From JAVKFY01 sp040223615 (GTDB lineage Bacteria; Pseudomonadota; Alphaproteobacteria; GCA-2731375), in the NCBI GenBank assembly GCA_040223615.1, contig JAVKFY010000052.1, positions 62,001-126,000 on the forward strand: a DNA stretch of 64,000 bases. Direction: 5' to 3'. A program made the translations under genes and the position numbers. This document shows positions 35,728 through 44,404 of this stretch, one piece after another. Numbering within the stretch: the first letter of the stretch is position 1; every line of letters begins with the position of its first letter. The notes beneath the pieces were generated by a model. The model was not told where the DNA came from, did not search any database, and saw only the letters and a program-made list of their open reading frames with translations.

Positions 35728-36168
35728 GTGATTAGAAAACGCCAGCGTATGTGGCTCGTCGTCATCGGCGTGCTGTTGCTTGGCAGCGCCGCGGCGCTGG
35801 TGTTCCTGGCGCTGGGTGACAGCGTGTCTCTGTTCCGCACCCCGAGCCAGCTCGCCAACGAGCCGCCGCCGCCGGACCGCCGGCTACGCCTGGGCGGGCT
35901 GGTCGAGGAAGGCAGCGTTGCCAAGGAGGCCGACGGCGTCACCGTGGCCTTCCGCGTCACCGACACCGTGAACGTGGTGCCGGTGCGCTATCGCGGCCTG
36001 CTGCCGGACCTGTTCCGCGAAGGCCAGGGCGTCGTCGCCGAGGGCCGCATGGGGCCGGGCGGCGTGTTCGTCGCCGACGAGGTGCTGGCCAAGCACGATG
36101 AGAACTACATGCCGCCGGAAGTGGCGCAGGCGCTGAAAGACGCAGGGCAGTGGAAGGGCAAGGAATGA
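35728..36168 (+). CDS. ccmE: Cytochrome c-type heme chaperone CcmE
   Basis: 146 residues from GTG 35728. A basic N-terminus and one membrane anchor (WLVVIGVLLLGSAAALVFLAL) precede an OB-fold; FRTPSQL, RLGGLVEEGS and LAKHDENYMPPE are visible. His123 in KHDENY covalently holds heme b and Tyr127 assists. It carries heme from CcmC to CcmF/CcmH. Its stop overlaps the start of the next gene (ATGA). Confidence 0.96.
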   Translation: MIRKRQRMWLVVIGVLLLGSAAALVFLALGDSVSLFRTPSQLANEPPPPDRRLRLGGLVEEGSVAKEADGVTVAFRVTDTVNVVPVRYRGLLPDLFREGQGVVAEGRMGPGGVFVADEVLAKHDENYMPPEVAQALKDAGQWKGKE

Positions 36169-37115
36169 GCGGCAACCAGGTCGAGGTCGTGGCGCTGATC
36201 GACTTCCCGGAGGTCACCGACAAGCGGCTGCGCGAGAATTTCGTCGTCCACAACCTCTACGAGGCCGACGATCAGGCAGCAATGCTGAAGGAGCTGGCGC
36301 CGCGCGTCCGCGGCGTCGCCACCATGGGCCAGATCGGCTGCACGGCGGAGATCATGGCGGCACTGCCGAACCTGGAGATCATTTCCTGCTATGCCGTCGG
36401 CGTCGACGCGGTCGACATGCCGGCCGCGCGCGAGCACGACGTGATCGTCACCAACACGCCGGACGTGCTGAACGACTGCGTCGCCGACCTCGCCGTCGGG
36501 CTCACCATCTCGCTGCTGCGCGACATCCCCAACGCCGATCACTTCGTGCGCAACGAGCCCTGGTACACGCCAACCGACTATCCGCTGACCCGCGCGCTGG
36601 GCGGCAAGACGCTGGGCGTGGTCGGGCTCGGCCGCATCGGAATGGGTGCCGCGAAACGCGCGCAGGCCTTCGGCATGAACATCGCCTATCACAACCGGTC
36701 CAAGCGCGACGACGTCGACTTTGCCTACTACGCCAGCCCGGCCGAGCTGGCGGCGAATTGCGACGTGATGGTGCTGCTGTGCCCCGGCGGCCCGGCCACG
36801 CAGCACCTCATCGACAAGGACGTGCTCGACGCGCTGGGGCCGGATGGTTTCCTGGTGTCGATCTCGCGCGGCACCGTGGTCGACGAGGCAGCCCTGGTCG
36901 ACGCACTGGTCAACAACCGTATCGCCGGCGCCGCGATGGACGTGTTCGAGCACGAGCCGCAGGTGCCCGACGCCCTGAAGCAGGCCAGGAACGTGATCCT
37001 GACGCCGCACATGGGCTCCGGCACGCGCGAGACCCGCGCCGCCATGGGCAACCTGATGATCGACAACCTGATCGCGCACTTTTCCGGCAAGCCGGTGCTG
37101 ACCCGTGTCGAGTGA
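36165..37115 (+). CDS. D-isomer-specific 2-hydroxyacid dehydrogenase
   Basis: 316 residues. The nucleotide-binding motif is VVGLGRIGMGAAKRAQAFGM; the catalytic Arg is in SISRGTVVDEAAL, the Glu in DVFEHEPQVP and the His in LTPHMGSGTRE. It resembles glyoxylate/hydroxypyruvate reductase-type members. It reduces 2-oxo acids to D-2-hydroxy acids with NAD(P)H. It overlaps ccmE by 4 nt and is followed by a second dehydrogenase, both inserted between ccmE and ccmF; no heme role is expected. Confidence 0.9.
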   Translation: MSGNQVEVVALIDFPEVTDKRLRENFVVHNLYEADDQAAMLKELAPRVRGVATMGQIGCTAEIMAALPNLEIISCYAVGVDAVDMPAAREHDVIVTNTPDVLNDCVADLAVGLTISLLRDIPNADHFVRNEPWYTPTDYPLTRALGGKTLGVVGLGRIGMGAAKRAQAFGMNIAYHNRSKRDDVDFAYYASPAELAANCDVMVLLCPGGPATQHLIDKDVLDALGPDGFLVSISRGTVVDEAALVDALVNNRIAGAAMDVFEHEPQVPDALKQARNVILTPHMGSGTRETRAAMGNLMIDNLIAHFSGKPVLTRVE

Positions 37116-38214
37116 CGTCGCGGTGCGCGAACGCCGGCTGTCGGCGGAGCTGGTCGCGGGCCAGATCGACGCCGTGATGCGGACCTGGGACATGCCCGAC
37201 GAGGCCCGCGCCGACGCCGTCGAGATCATGGTCGAGACCGACCTGCGCGGCATCGACAGCCACGGCATATCGATGCTGCCGATCTACGGCCGCGGCCGCG
37301 CCGACGGATTCCTCAACATGACGGCGCGACCGACGGTGGTGCGCGACCGGCCGGCGATGGCGGTGCTGGATAACGGCGGCGGGCTTGGCTACCACGCCGG
37401 CAAGCGCGCCATGGCGATGGCGGTCGACAAGGCCAAGCAGATCGGCATCGGCGCGGTCGCGGTGCGCAACTCCAACCATTTCGGCGCCGCCGGCGCCTAC
37501 GCCCTGCGCGCGGCCGAGGCCGGCTGCATCGGCATCGTCACGACCAACGCGCTGAACCGGGCGTTGGTACCGACCCGCTCCAAGCAGAAGCTGTTCGGCA
37601 CCAACCCGATTGCCTTCGCCGCGCCCGCCAGGGACGAGCGGCCCTTCGTGCTAGACATGGCGACGACGACGGTCGCGGTCGGCAAGCTCAAGCTGAAGTG
37701 GCTCGCCGGCTTGCCGATGCCGGCCGGCTGGGTGGTCGACGGCGACGGCCAGCCGGAGACGGACGCGACGCGGGCGTTCGGCGCCGAGCAGCGCGTCGCC
37801 GACGACATCGGCCTGACCCCGCTGGGCGGCCTGGCCGAAACCTCCAGCCACAAGGGCTATGGCCTGTCGGCGATGGTCGAGATACTGTCGGCGACCCTGT
37901 CCGGCGCGACCTTCATCGCCACCCGCTTCGCCAGCGGCCAGCAAACCACCGACATCGGCCATTTCTTCATGGCCATCGACCCGGCGGCGTTCCGCGAGCC
38001 CGGCGAGTTCGAGGCCGACATGGACGAGATGATCCGCACCTTGCGCGGGCTCACGCCGGTCGACCCGGCCGAACCGGTGCTAGTTCCGGGCGACCCGGAA
38101 GCCATTTCCGTGGCAGACCGTAAACGGAACGGCGTGCCGATCCCCGACAAGCTGTGGGCGCAGGTTCGCGACCTGTGCGCCGACTGCGGCGCGCCCTTCA
38201 TCTGGAACGAGTGA
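37105..38214 (+). CDS. Malate/L-lactate dehydrogenase family oxidoreductase
   Basis: 369 residues from GTG 37105, overlapping the previous gene by 11 nt. The family motifs GIDSHGISMLPIYG, NSNHFGAAGAYALRAAEAG (catalytic His), TNPIAFAAPA and SHKGYGLSAMVEIL are present. This NAD(P)-dependent family acts on malate, L-lactate, ureidoglycolate or sulfolactate. Together with the D-hydroxyacid enzyme before it, it could interconvert D and L hydroxy acids through a keto acid, as in sulfolactate-type pathways (inference). Confidence 0.9.
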   Translation: MSSDVAVRERRLSAELVAGQIDAVMRTWDMPDEARADAVEIMVETDLRGIDSHGISMLPIYGRGRADGFLNMTARPTVVRDRPAMAVLDNGGGLGYHAGKRAMAMAVDKAKQIGIGAVAVRNSNHFGAAGAYALRAAEAGCIGIVTTNALNRALVPTRSKQKLFGTNPIAFAAPARDERPFVLDMATTTVAVGKLKLKWLAGLPMPAGWVVDGDGQPETDATRAFGAEQRVADDIGLTPLGGLAETSSHKGYGLSAMVEILSATLSGATFIATRFASGQQTTDIGHFFMAIDPAAFREPGEFEADMDEMIRTLRGLTPVDPAEPVLVPGDPEAISVADRKRNGVPIPDKLWAQVRDLCADCGAPFIWNE

Positions 38215-38221
38215 GACCGCG

Positions 38222-40207
38222 ATGATCGCCGAGCTCGGACACTACGCCCTGGTGCTGGCGCTGATCGTCGCCATCGTGCAGGCGTCGGTGCCGCTGGCCG
38301 GCGCGCAGCGCGGCGACGCGGCCTGGATCGCGGTCGGCCGGCCGGCCGCCATCCTGCAACTGCTGCTGATCGCGATCTCGTTCGCGGCGCTGACCCATGC
38401 CTACGTGGTTTCCGACTTCTCGGTGCTGAACGTTGCCGCCAACTCGCACTCGCTGAAACCGATGCTCTACAAGGTCTCCGGCGTGTGGGGGAACCACGAG
38501 GGCTCGCTGCTGCTCTGGGTGCTGATCCTGGCCTTGTTCGGCGGCGCGGTCGCGGTCGCCGGCGGTAACCTGCCCAAGCCGTTCCAGGCCCGCGTGCTTG
38601 CCGTGCAGGCGATGATCGGCATCGGCTTCCTGGCCTTCATGCTGTGGACCTCGAACCCGTTCGAGCGCGTGGTGCCGCCGCCCAGCGACGGCCAGGGCCT
38701 GAACCCGCTGCTGCAGGACCCCGGCCTCGCCTTCCACCCGCCGTTCCTCTACCTCGGCTATGTCGGTTTCTCGATGGCCTTCTCGTTCGCCGTCGCGGCG
38801 CTGATCGAAGGCCGGGTCGAGCCGGCCTGGGCGCGCTGGGTGCGGCCGTGGACCCTGGCCGCGTGGTGTTTCCTCACGCTCGGCATCGCGCTGGGCTCGT
38901 GGTGGGCCTATTACGAGCTCGGCTGGGGCGGCTGGTGGTTCTGGGATCCGGTGGAGAACGCCTCGTTCATGCCGTGGCTTGCCGGCACCGCGCTGCTGCA
39001 CTCCGCCATCGTGGTCGAGAAACGCGACACGCTGAAGAGCTGGACCATCCTGCTCGCCATCGTTGCCTTCTCGCTGAGCCTGCTCGGCACCTTCCTGGTG
39101 CGCTCCGGCGTGTTGACCTCGGTGCACGCCTTCGCCACCGATCCCGAGCGCGGCGTGTTCATCCTCGGCTTCCTGACCGTCGTCGTCGCCGGCTCGCTGA
39201 CGCTCTACGCGATCCGGGCCCCGGCGATGCAGGCCGGCGGCCTGTTCGCGCCGGTCAGCCGCGAGGGCGCGCTGGTGCTGAACAACCTGCTGCTGGCGAC
39301 GGCCTGCGGCACCGTGCTGCTCGGCACGCTGTACCCGCTGGCGCTGGACGCCCTGACCGGCGAGAAGGTCTCGGTCGGGCCCCCTTACTTCAACGCCACC
39401 TTCGGGCCGCTGATGCTCCCCGTCCTGGTGAGCATGGTGGTCGGGCCGATGCTGCCGTGGAAACGCGGCGACATTCGCGGTGCCCTGCAACGGCTGAGGG
39501 CCGCCTTCGCCATCGCCGTGGTCGCCACGCTGGGCTGCGCCGCCTGGGCCTGGGACGGGCCCTGGCTGGCGATCCCCGGCATCGGCCTCGGCGTCTGGGT
39601 CATCGCCGGCGCGGTCGGCGAGCTCGCCGATCGGATCAAGCTGTTCCGCGCCAGTCCGCGCGAAAGCCTGCGCCGCATGGCCAATCTGCCGCGTGCCGCC
39701 GTCGGCATGACCTTCGCCCACGCCGGCATGGGCGTGGTGGTGCTGGGCATCGTCGCCTCGACCGCCTGGGAGACCGAGAAGTTGCAGGTGATGGCGCCGG
39801 GCGAGAGCACCGAGATCGGCGGCTACACCTTCACCTTCGACGGCGCCCGCCAGGTGCCGGGGCCGAACTACACCGCCGTGATGGGCCGCTTCCGCGTCAG
39901 CCACGACGGCGACCCGGTCGCGGTCCTGACGCCGGAGACCCGCACCTACCCGACGCCGCCGATGACAACCACCGAGGCGGCGATCCGGCCGCGCCCGTCC
40001 GGCGACCTCTATGCCGTGATCGGCGAGCCGGCCGGCGACGGCAAATGGTCGACCCGGCTCTACCACAAGCCGTTGATCCACTGGATCTGGGTCGGCTGCC
40101 TGATCATGGTCGCCGGCGGCGCGATCTCGCTCACCGACCGGCGCCACCGGGTCGGCGCCCCGCGCCGCGTGCGCGCACCCGAGCAAGCGGTGGCCGCCGG
40201 TGACTGA
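38222..40207 (+). CDS. ccmF: Heme lyase subunit CcmF
   Basis: 661 residues with about 14-15 helices. WWD domain: GWGGWWFWDPVENASFMPWL; other family landmarks are SGVWGNHEGSLLLWVLIL, LQDPGLAFHPPFLYLGYVGF and FLVRSGVLTSVHAFA, with the essential histidines in these segments. It receives heme from CcmE and ligates it to apocytochrome c with CcmH and CcmI. It follows the two dehydrogenases after 7 nt and overlaps ccmG by 8 nt. Confidence 0.97.
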   Translation: MIAELGHYALVLALIVAIVQASVPLAGAQRGDAAWIAVGRPAAILQLLLIAISFAALTHAYVVSDFSVLNVAANSHSLKPMLYKVSGVWGNHEGSLLLWVLILALFGGAVAVAGGNLPKPFQARVLAVQAMIGIGFLAFMLWTSNPFERVVPPPSDGQGLNPLLQDPGLAFHPPFLYLGYVGFSMAFSFAVAALIEGRVEPAWARWVRPWTLAAWCFLTLGIALGSWWAYYELGWGGWWFWDPVENASFMPWLAGTALLHSAIVVEKRDTLKSWTILLAIVAFSLSLLGTFLVRSGVLTSVHAFATDPERGVFILGFLTVVVAGSLTLYAIRAPAMQAGGLFAPVSREGALVLNNLLLATACGTVLLGTLYPLALDALTGEKVSVGPPYFNATFGPLMLPVLVSMVVGPMLPWKRGDIRGALQRLRAAFAIAVVATLGCAAWAWDGPWLAIPGIGLGVWVIAGAVGELADRIKLFRASPRESLRRMANLPRAAVGMTFAHAGMGVVVLGIVASTAWETEKLQVMAPGESTEIGGYTFTFDGARQVPGPNYTAVMGRFRVSHDGDPVAVLTPETRTYPTPPMTTTEAAIRPRPSGDLYAVIGEPAGDGKWSTRLYHKPLIHWIWVGCLIMVAGGAISLTDRRHRVGAPRRVRAPEQAVAAGD

Positions 40208-40793
40208 GCAGGTCGAAAAGCCCGCGGCGGCGCCTGGCCGCAAATGGCTGTTCGCGCTGCTGCCGCTGGCCGTCGTCGTGGTGATCGCGCTGTTTCTCTA
40301 CCGCGGCCTGTCGCTGGAGCCGCGCACCATCCCCTCGGCGCTGATCAACAAGCCGGTACCGACCTTCGACCTGCCGCCGATCGACGGCCGCGCCCAGCCT
40401 GGCCTGGCCAGCACCGATCTGAACGCCGGCGAGGTCAGCCTGGTCAACGTGTTCGCCTCCTGGTGCGTCGCCTGCCGGGTCGAGCATCCGCTACTGATGG
40501 AAATGGCCGAGGCCGGCGAGGTGCCGGTGCACGGCCTGAACTACAAGGACGAACCCGGCGCCGCGCTCGGCTGGCTGCGCCGGTTCGGCGACCCCTACGC
40601 CAGGGTCGGATCGGACCGCGACGGCCGCGTCGGCATCGACTGGGGCGTCTACGGCGTGCCCGAGACCTTCGTGATCAGCGGCGACGGCCAGATCGTGTGC
40701 AAGCACATCGGGCCGATCATGCCGCACGACCTCGACAACAAGATCATGCCGGCCGTGGAGGCCGCCCGCGCCGGCAGGCCGGTCGCATGTTGA
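40200..40793 (+). CDS. ccmG: Thiol:disulfide interchange protein CcmG/DsbE
   Basis: 197 residues from GTG 40200. A single N-terminal membrane anchor (LFALLPLAVVVVIALFLYRG) and a thioredoxin domain with FASWCVACRVEHP; the cis-Pro region reads YGVPETFVISGDG. It reduces the apocytochrome CXXCH cysteines (with CcmH) in the periplasm. Start chosen for the overlap with the ccmF stop. Confidence 0.95.
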   Translation: MTEQVEKPAAAPGRKWLFALLPLAVVVVIALFLYRGLSLEPRTIPSALINKPVPTFDLPPIDGRAQPGLASTDLNAGEVSLVNVFASWCVACRVEHPLLMEMAEAGEVPVHGLNYKDEPGAALGWLRRFGDPYARVGSDRDGRVGIDWGVYGVPETFVISGDGQIVCKHIGPIMPHDLDNKIMPAVEAARAGRPVAC

Positions 40794-40804
40794 GCCGCCG
40801 TCAT

Positions 40805-40901
40805 CGTCACCCCGGCCTTGAGCCGGGGTCCATGTCGGGACCGCGCCCATTGTCGACATGCACCCCGGGTCTACGCGCGCCGCGCTTCGCCCGGGGTGAC
40901 G
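40805..40901. repeat. Palindromic intergenic repeat (CGTCACCCCGG family) between ccmG and ccmH
   Basis: CGTCACCCCGGCCTTGAGCC at 40805 and the inverted CCCGGGGTGACG ending at 40901 are the outer arms; each also forms its own stem. The repeat covers the place where the ccmH start would be expected. Confidence 0.75.
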
Positions 40902-41368
40902 CATTGGTTTTGATTGCCGTCATCTTCGCCGCATTGCTGCTCGGGTTTCCGGCCTTCGCTCTCGACAAGCCGCTGGACGATCCGGCGCTGGAGGCGCGCG
41001 CCATCGAGTTGAACAAGGAACTGCGCTGCCTGGTCTGCCAGAATCAGGCGATATCGGAGTCCAACGCCCCGCTGGCCGCCGACCTGCGTCAGGTGGTGCG
41101 CGACCGAATCGCCGCCGGCGACAGCGACCAGCAGGTCATGAACTATCTGGTCGAGCGCTACGGCGACTGGGTGCTGCTCGACCCGCCGTTCAAGCTGAAC
41201 ACCTGGGCGCTTTGGCTCGGCCCGGCGTTGCTGCTTGTGATCGGCGGCGTCGGCGTGCGGGTCTGGGTGCGCCGGCAGTCCGGCCGCAACGACACCGCGC
41301 AGACCGCGCTCAGTGCCGACGAGCAGGCGCGCCTGACCCGCCTGCTGGAGCAGGACGGCCAGCGATGA
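40832..41368 (+). CDS. ccmH: Cytochrome c maturation protein CcmH (CycL)
   Basis: 178 residues if read from ATG 40832. The signal helix LVLIAVIFAALLLGFPAFA leads to LRCLVCQNQAISESNAPLA, the heme-ligating redox CxxC of CcmH, then LVERYGDWVLLDPPFKLNTW and a second helix (ALWLGPALLLVIGGVGVRVWV). The start is uncertain: ATG 40832 lies inside a palindromic repeat, while TTG 40904 (just after the repeat) gives a more normal signal peptide. The stop overlaps ccmI (ATGA). Confidence 0.9.
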   Translation: MSGPRPLSTCTPGLRAPRFARGDALVLIAVIFAALLLGFPAFALDKPLDDPALEARAIELNKELRCLVCQNQAISESNAPLAADLRQVVRDRIAAGDSDQQVMNYLVERYGDWVLLDPPFKLNTWALWLGPALLLVIGGVGVRVWVRRQSGRNDTAQTALSADEQARLTRLLEQDGQR

Positions 41369-42681
41369 TGCTGTGGCTTGCGCTGGGCGCCATGACGCTG
41401 GTGGTCATGGCCGGGCTGCTGCTGCCGCTGCTCGGTCGGGTGCGCAATCCGGCCTCGCGCCAGGCGCACGACATCGCCGTCTACCGCGACCAGCTTGAGG
41501 AAGTTCGCGCCGACGCCACCCGTGGCGTGATCTCGCAAACCGAAGCCGAGGCCGCCACGCGCGAGATCCAGCGCCGCATCCTGCGCACCGCCGACGAGCC
41601 GACGCAGAAGGCCGCCGATAGCGGTTGGCGCGTCGCGGTCGCCGGCGTGCTGGCGGTCGCAGTACCGGCTGCCGCGGCGCTGATCTATGCCGACCTGGGC
41701 CGTCCCTGGGCGCCCGACCAGCCGCTCGCCGCCCGCAACATCCAGCCACCGCCCCAGCCCGCGCCCGACAGCGACCCGCAGCTCACCGACATCGCCTCGA
41801 TGAGGGAGAAGCTGGAGGCGCGGCTGGCCAACGACCCGAACGACAAGCAGGGCTGGTCGCTGCTCGGCCGCACCAACTGGGAGCTCGGCCGGTTCCCAGA
41901 AGCCGCCGAGTCGTACCGCCGCGCCATCGCGCTGGGCGATGCCGAGTCGGGCCTGCTGATGGCCTACGCCGAAGCGCTTGTGTTCGCCGCCGAGGGCATG
42001 GTCACGCCGGTCGCGGTCCAGGTGCTCACCGATCTGCGGCTGACCGACCCGGGCCATCCGGGCGCGCGCTACTATCTCGGCCTGAAGCTGTTGCAGGACG
42101 ACAATCCGCAGGCCGCCTACCGCGCCTGGCTCGATCTGGCCCGCGACACCCCGGCCGGCGCCCCCTGGATCGGGCCGCTGCGGCAACGTCTGGTCGAGGT
42201 CGGACAGGCGCTGGACCTCGACGTCGACGCCGACCTGCCGGACGCGTTCAAGGCCGACGCCACGCCGCCTGCCCCGCCGCCGCAGGCCACCGCCGCGATC
42301 CCCGGCCCCAGCGCCGACGACGTGAAGGCGGCGCAGGACATGTCGAGCGAGGACCGCCAGGCCTTCATCCGCTCCATGGTGCAGCGCCTGGCCGACCGCC
42401 TCGAAGACGAGCCGAACGATCCGCAGGGCTGGTTGCGCCTGGGCCGCGCCTATTCGGTGCTGGGCGAGGACGCCAAGTCGGCCGAGGCCTACGGCAAGGC
42501 AGCCGAGCTGGAACCGAACAACGGCGACGCGCTGTACCAGGCCGGTGTCGGCGCCGCCAAGGCCGGCAACGTGGACAAGGCCGTCGGCTACTGGGAAAAA
42601 CTGCTCGCCGGCATGGACCCGAACTCGCCCGACTACGCCCGCCTGCGAAGCGAACTCGATCGCGTGAAGGCGACGCGCTAA
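41365..42681 (+). CDS. ccmI: Cytochrome c maturation factor CcmI (CycH), TPR protein
   Basis: 438 residues from ATG 41365, overlapping the ccmH stop. Two membrane helices (WLALGAMTLVVMAGLLLPLL; VAVAGVLAVAVPAAAALIY) flank a cytoplasmic coiled region (HDIAVYRDQLEEVRADATRG). The periplasmic part holds TPR repeats in two blocks (NDKQGWSLLGRTNWELGRFP; PNDPQGWLRLGRAYSVLGED). It chaperones apocytochromes to the CcmFH lyase. Last ccm gene; the next gene converges 6 nt away. Confidence 0.93.
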   Translation: MMLWLALGAMTLVVMAGLLLPLLGRVRNPASRQAHDIAVYRDQLEEVRADATRGVISQTEAEAATREIQRRILRTADEPTQKAADSGWRVAVAGVLAVAVPAAAALIYADLGRPWAPDQPLAARNIQPPPQPAPDSDPQLTDIASMREKLEARLANDPNDKQGWSLLGRTNWELGRFPEAAESYRRAIALGDAESGLLMAYAEALVFAAEGMVTPVAVQVLTDLRLTDPGHPGARYYLGLKLLQDDNPQAAYRAWLDLARDTPAGAPWIGPLRQRLVEVGQALDLDVDADLPDAFKADATPPAPPPQATAAIPGPSADDVKAAQDMSSEDRQAFIRSMVQRLADRLEDEPNDPQGWLRLGRAYSVLGEDAKSAEAYGKAAELEPNNGDALYQAGVGAAKAGNVDKAVGYWEKLLAGMDPNSPDYARLRSELDRVKATR

Positions 42682-42687
42682 ACCGGC

Positions 42688-43191
42688 CTACTCGCGCTTC
42701 GGTGCGAAACTCATCGCGTTCTCGAACCCGACATCGCCACCGCCCACGGTGCGGTTGTCATCCAGATAGACCTTGAGCTTGTCGAGCAGGCGGATGAATT
42801 GCGCCAGCTCGTCGTCCGACCAGTCCGCGAACACCGTCGCCAGGTCCGGCCCGAACACATCGCGTGCCTTGGCGTGGGCCGCCAGGCCAGCGGAGGTGAT
42901 TTTGTGGAACCGTGCGCGGCGGTCCTGCTCGCCGGCGCGGACTTCCAGGAATCCCTTCGTCACCAGTTTCTGCAGCGTCTTGGTCACCGCCGGCTGGTTG
43001 ACCTCGAAGGCCGCGGCGATGTCGGCGACGCGCTGCTCGCGCTCGGGATGGTGGCTGAAGTGGTTCAGCATGATGAACTGCGGCGGCGGCAGGTCGGTGG
43101 CGGCCAGCAGGTGCCGGCCGCGCGTGCCGATCAGTTGCGCGCAGATCATGATCCAGTTGGTCGCCCGCCAGCGCGGGTCGGGACCGTCCAT
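42688..43191 (-). CDS. MarR family transcriptional regulator
   Basis: 167 residues. A winged helix spans about 35-125: LNHFSHHPEREQRVADIAAA, EVNQPAVTKTLQKLVTKGFL (recognition helix) and the wing EVRAGEQDRRARFHKIT. The C-terminal dimer helix follows. It lies 8 nt after the Tat-exported nitroreductase on the same strand, so it likely controls that operon; a palindrome in the operon promoter (44383-44394) is the likely operator. Confidence 0.9.
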   Translation of the reverse strand: MDGPDPRWRATNWIMICAQLIGTRGRHLLAATDLPPPQFIMLNHFSHHPEREQRVADIAAAFEVNQPAVTKTLQKLVTKGFLEVRAGEQDRRARFHKITSAGLAAHAKARDVFGPDLATVFADWSDDELAQFIRLLDKLKVYLDDNRTVGGGDVGFENAMSFAPKRE

Positions 43192-43199
43192 CGGCGTTC

Positions 43200-44345
43200 T
43201 CAGCTCATGATGATGTCGTCCAGCCGCCGCCGCGGCGACGGTTTTGGCGTCGCAGCATAGCCGAGCCGGGCCAGCATCTGCACCGTACGCCCCTGCTCGC
43301 CGACGTCATCGAGGAAGCGCGCTTGCAGCGCCGCCATCTCCGGATACTCCTGCAGCACCTGGCTCACCGGGTGCAACGCCACGCCCAGCGCCGTGGCCTG
43401 GAGATTGAGCCGGGCATAGGCGCGACCGGCCATGACCTGGGTGCGGCGGTCGTTGCCGGGCGTGCTGAGCCAGGCGAAGGCCGGCGTGGTGGCGAACATC
43501 TGGTGGTACATGTCCATGCCCGACTTGAAAGCGAAGGAAGTCGGGTCGGCCATGGTCTGACGGTTGATCATACCGAGCAGCTTGCCCCACCAGAATAGCG
43601 GCCCGGCCAGGTCGATACCGTCGCGGTGCGCGGCGATCTCCGCGGCGCCGATGCGCATCCGGTCGACGCTTTCCTGATGCGTGCGCGGCGTCGTCGCCTC
43701 GATATCCCAGGCTTCGGTGATGATCGACCGCAGGCGCGGCGGCAGGTCGCCGTCATGCACGATCGTCAGGCGCGGGTCGCCCGCCAGGGCCTCGCCAAGC
43801 GCCGCCGCGTCGGCGGCCGCCAGGGGCCGCTCGTCGAACGGCTCCTTGGTCGAGCGCCGGTGCCGGATCTGCTCGAACAGCGGATCGCGCGTCCGGCCGG
43901 CATCGGGCGTGAGCCGGACCCGGGCGACCGCCACCTCGCCGATCTCGCCGTCGCGATAGTCGCCGTCGGGGAACAGCGCGATCTCGGTTCCGACGCCGGC
44001 CGCCGAGGCCGCCAGGTCGAGTTGTTCCAGGAAGGTGCCGTGGCCGATCATGATCTGCCGGCCGTGCGGGTCGGTCTCCGGCAGCAGCCGTTCGCGGTCG
44101 CAGTAAAGCGTGATGGTGTCGGCCTCGCGCAGGTCGACCAGCCAGGGCTGCATGTTGTGCGGATTCGGCGCCAGCAGCGCGTGACCGAGCAAGCGTCGGC
44201 GCAGGTCCGCGCCCGCCGCCGGCCCGCGCCACGCGGCGGTCACCTCGTCGTCTACCTCGTCGCAGCCGGCGAGCAGCCCGACGGCCGCCGCCGCCACGCC
44301 GACGCCGCCGACTGTGCGGATGAAGTCTCGTCGTGTGCTGGCCAT
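43200..44345 (-). CDS. Tat-exported nitroreductase-family lipoprotein
   Basis: 381 residues from ATG 44345. A twin-arginine signal (STRRDFIRTVGG) is followed by a hydrophobic stretch ending LLAGC, a lipobox with Cys28, so the protein is probably a folded, lipid-anchored periplasmic protein. The rest is a nitroreductase fold: LAPNPHNMQPWLVDL, RRSTKEPFDERPL and GRAYARLNLQATALGVALHP. Relatives act on nitro- or quinone-like compounds with FMN, and Tat export allows cofactor loading first. The paired MarR gene suggests induction by an aromatic or oxidant. Confidence 0.82.
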   Translation of the reverse strand: MASTRRDFIRTVGGVGVAAAAVGLLAGCDEVDDEVTAAWRGPAAGADLRRRLLGHALLAPNPHNMQPWLVDLREADTITLYCDRERLLPETDPHGRQIMIGHGTFLEQLDLAASAAGVGTEIALFPDGDYRDGEIGEVAVARVRLTPDAGRTRDPLFEQIRHRRSTKEPFDERPLAAADAAALGEALAGDPRLTIVHDGDLPPRLRSIITEAWDIEATTPRTHQESVDRMRIGAAEIAAHRDGIDLAGPLFWWGKLLGMINRQTMADPTSFAFKSGMDMYHQMFATTPAFAWLSTPGNDRRTQVMAGRAYARLNLQATALGVALHPVSQVLQEYPEMAALQARFLDDVGEQGRTVQMLARLGYAATPKPSPRRRLDDIIMS

Positions 44346-44373
44346 GTTTCCGTCTCCTGTTGCGTTGCACGGA

Positions 44374-44401
44374 GACATAAATATTCCTAGGAATGTTTCA
44401 A
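44374..44401 (-). promoter_or_regulatory. Promoter with palindromic operator for the nitroreductase-marR operon
   Basis: On the minus strand TTGAAA (44401-44396) and TATGTC (44379-44374) are 16 nt apart. The spacer contains the perfect palindrome ATTCCTAGGAAT (44383-44394), extended to 20 nt with one mismatch pair. A MarR dimer bound there would block RNA polymerase. Confidence 0.55.
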
Positions 44402-44404
44402 GTC

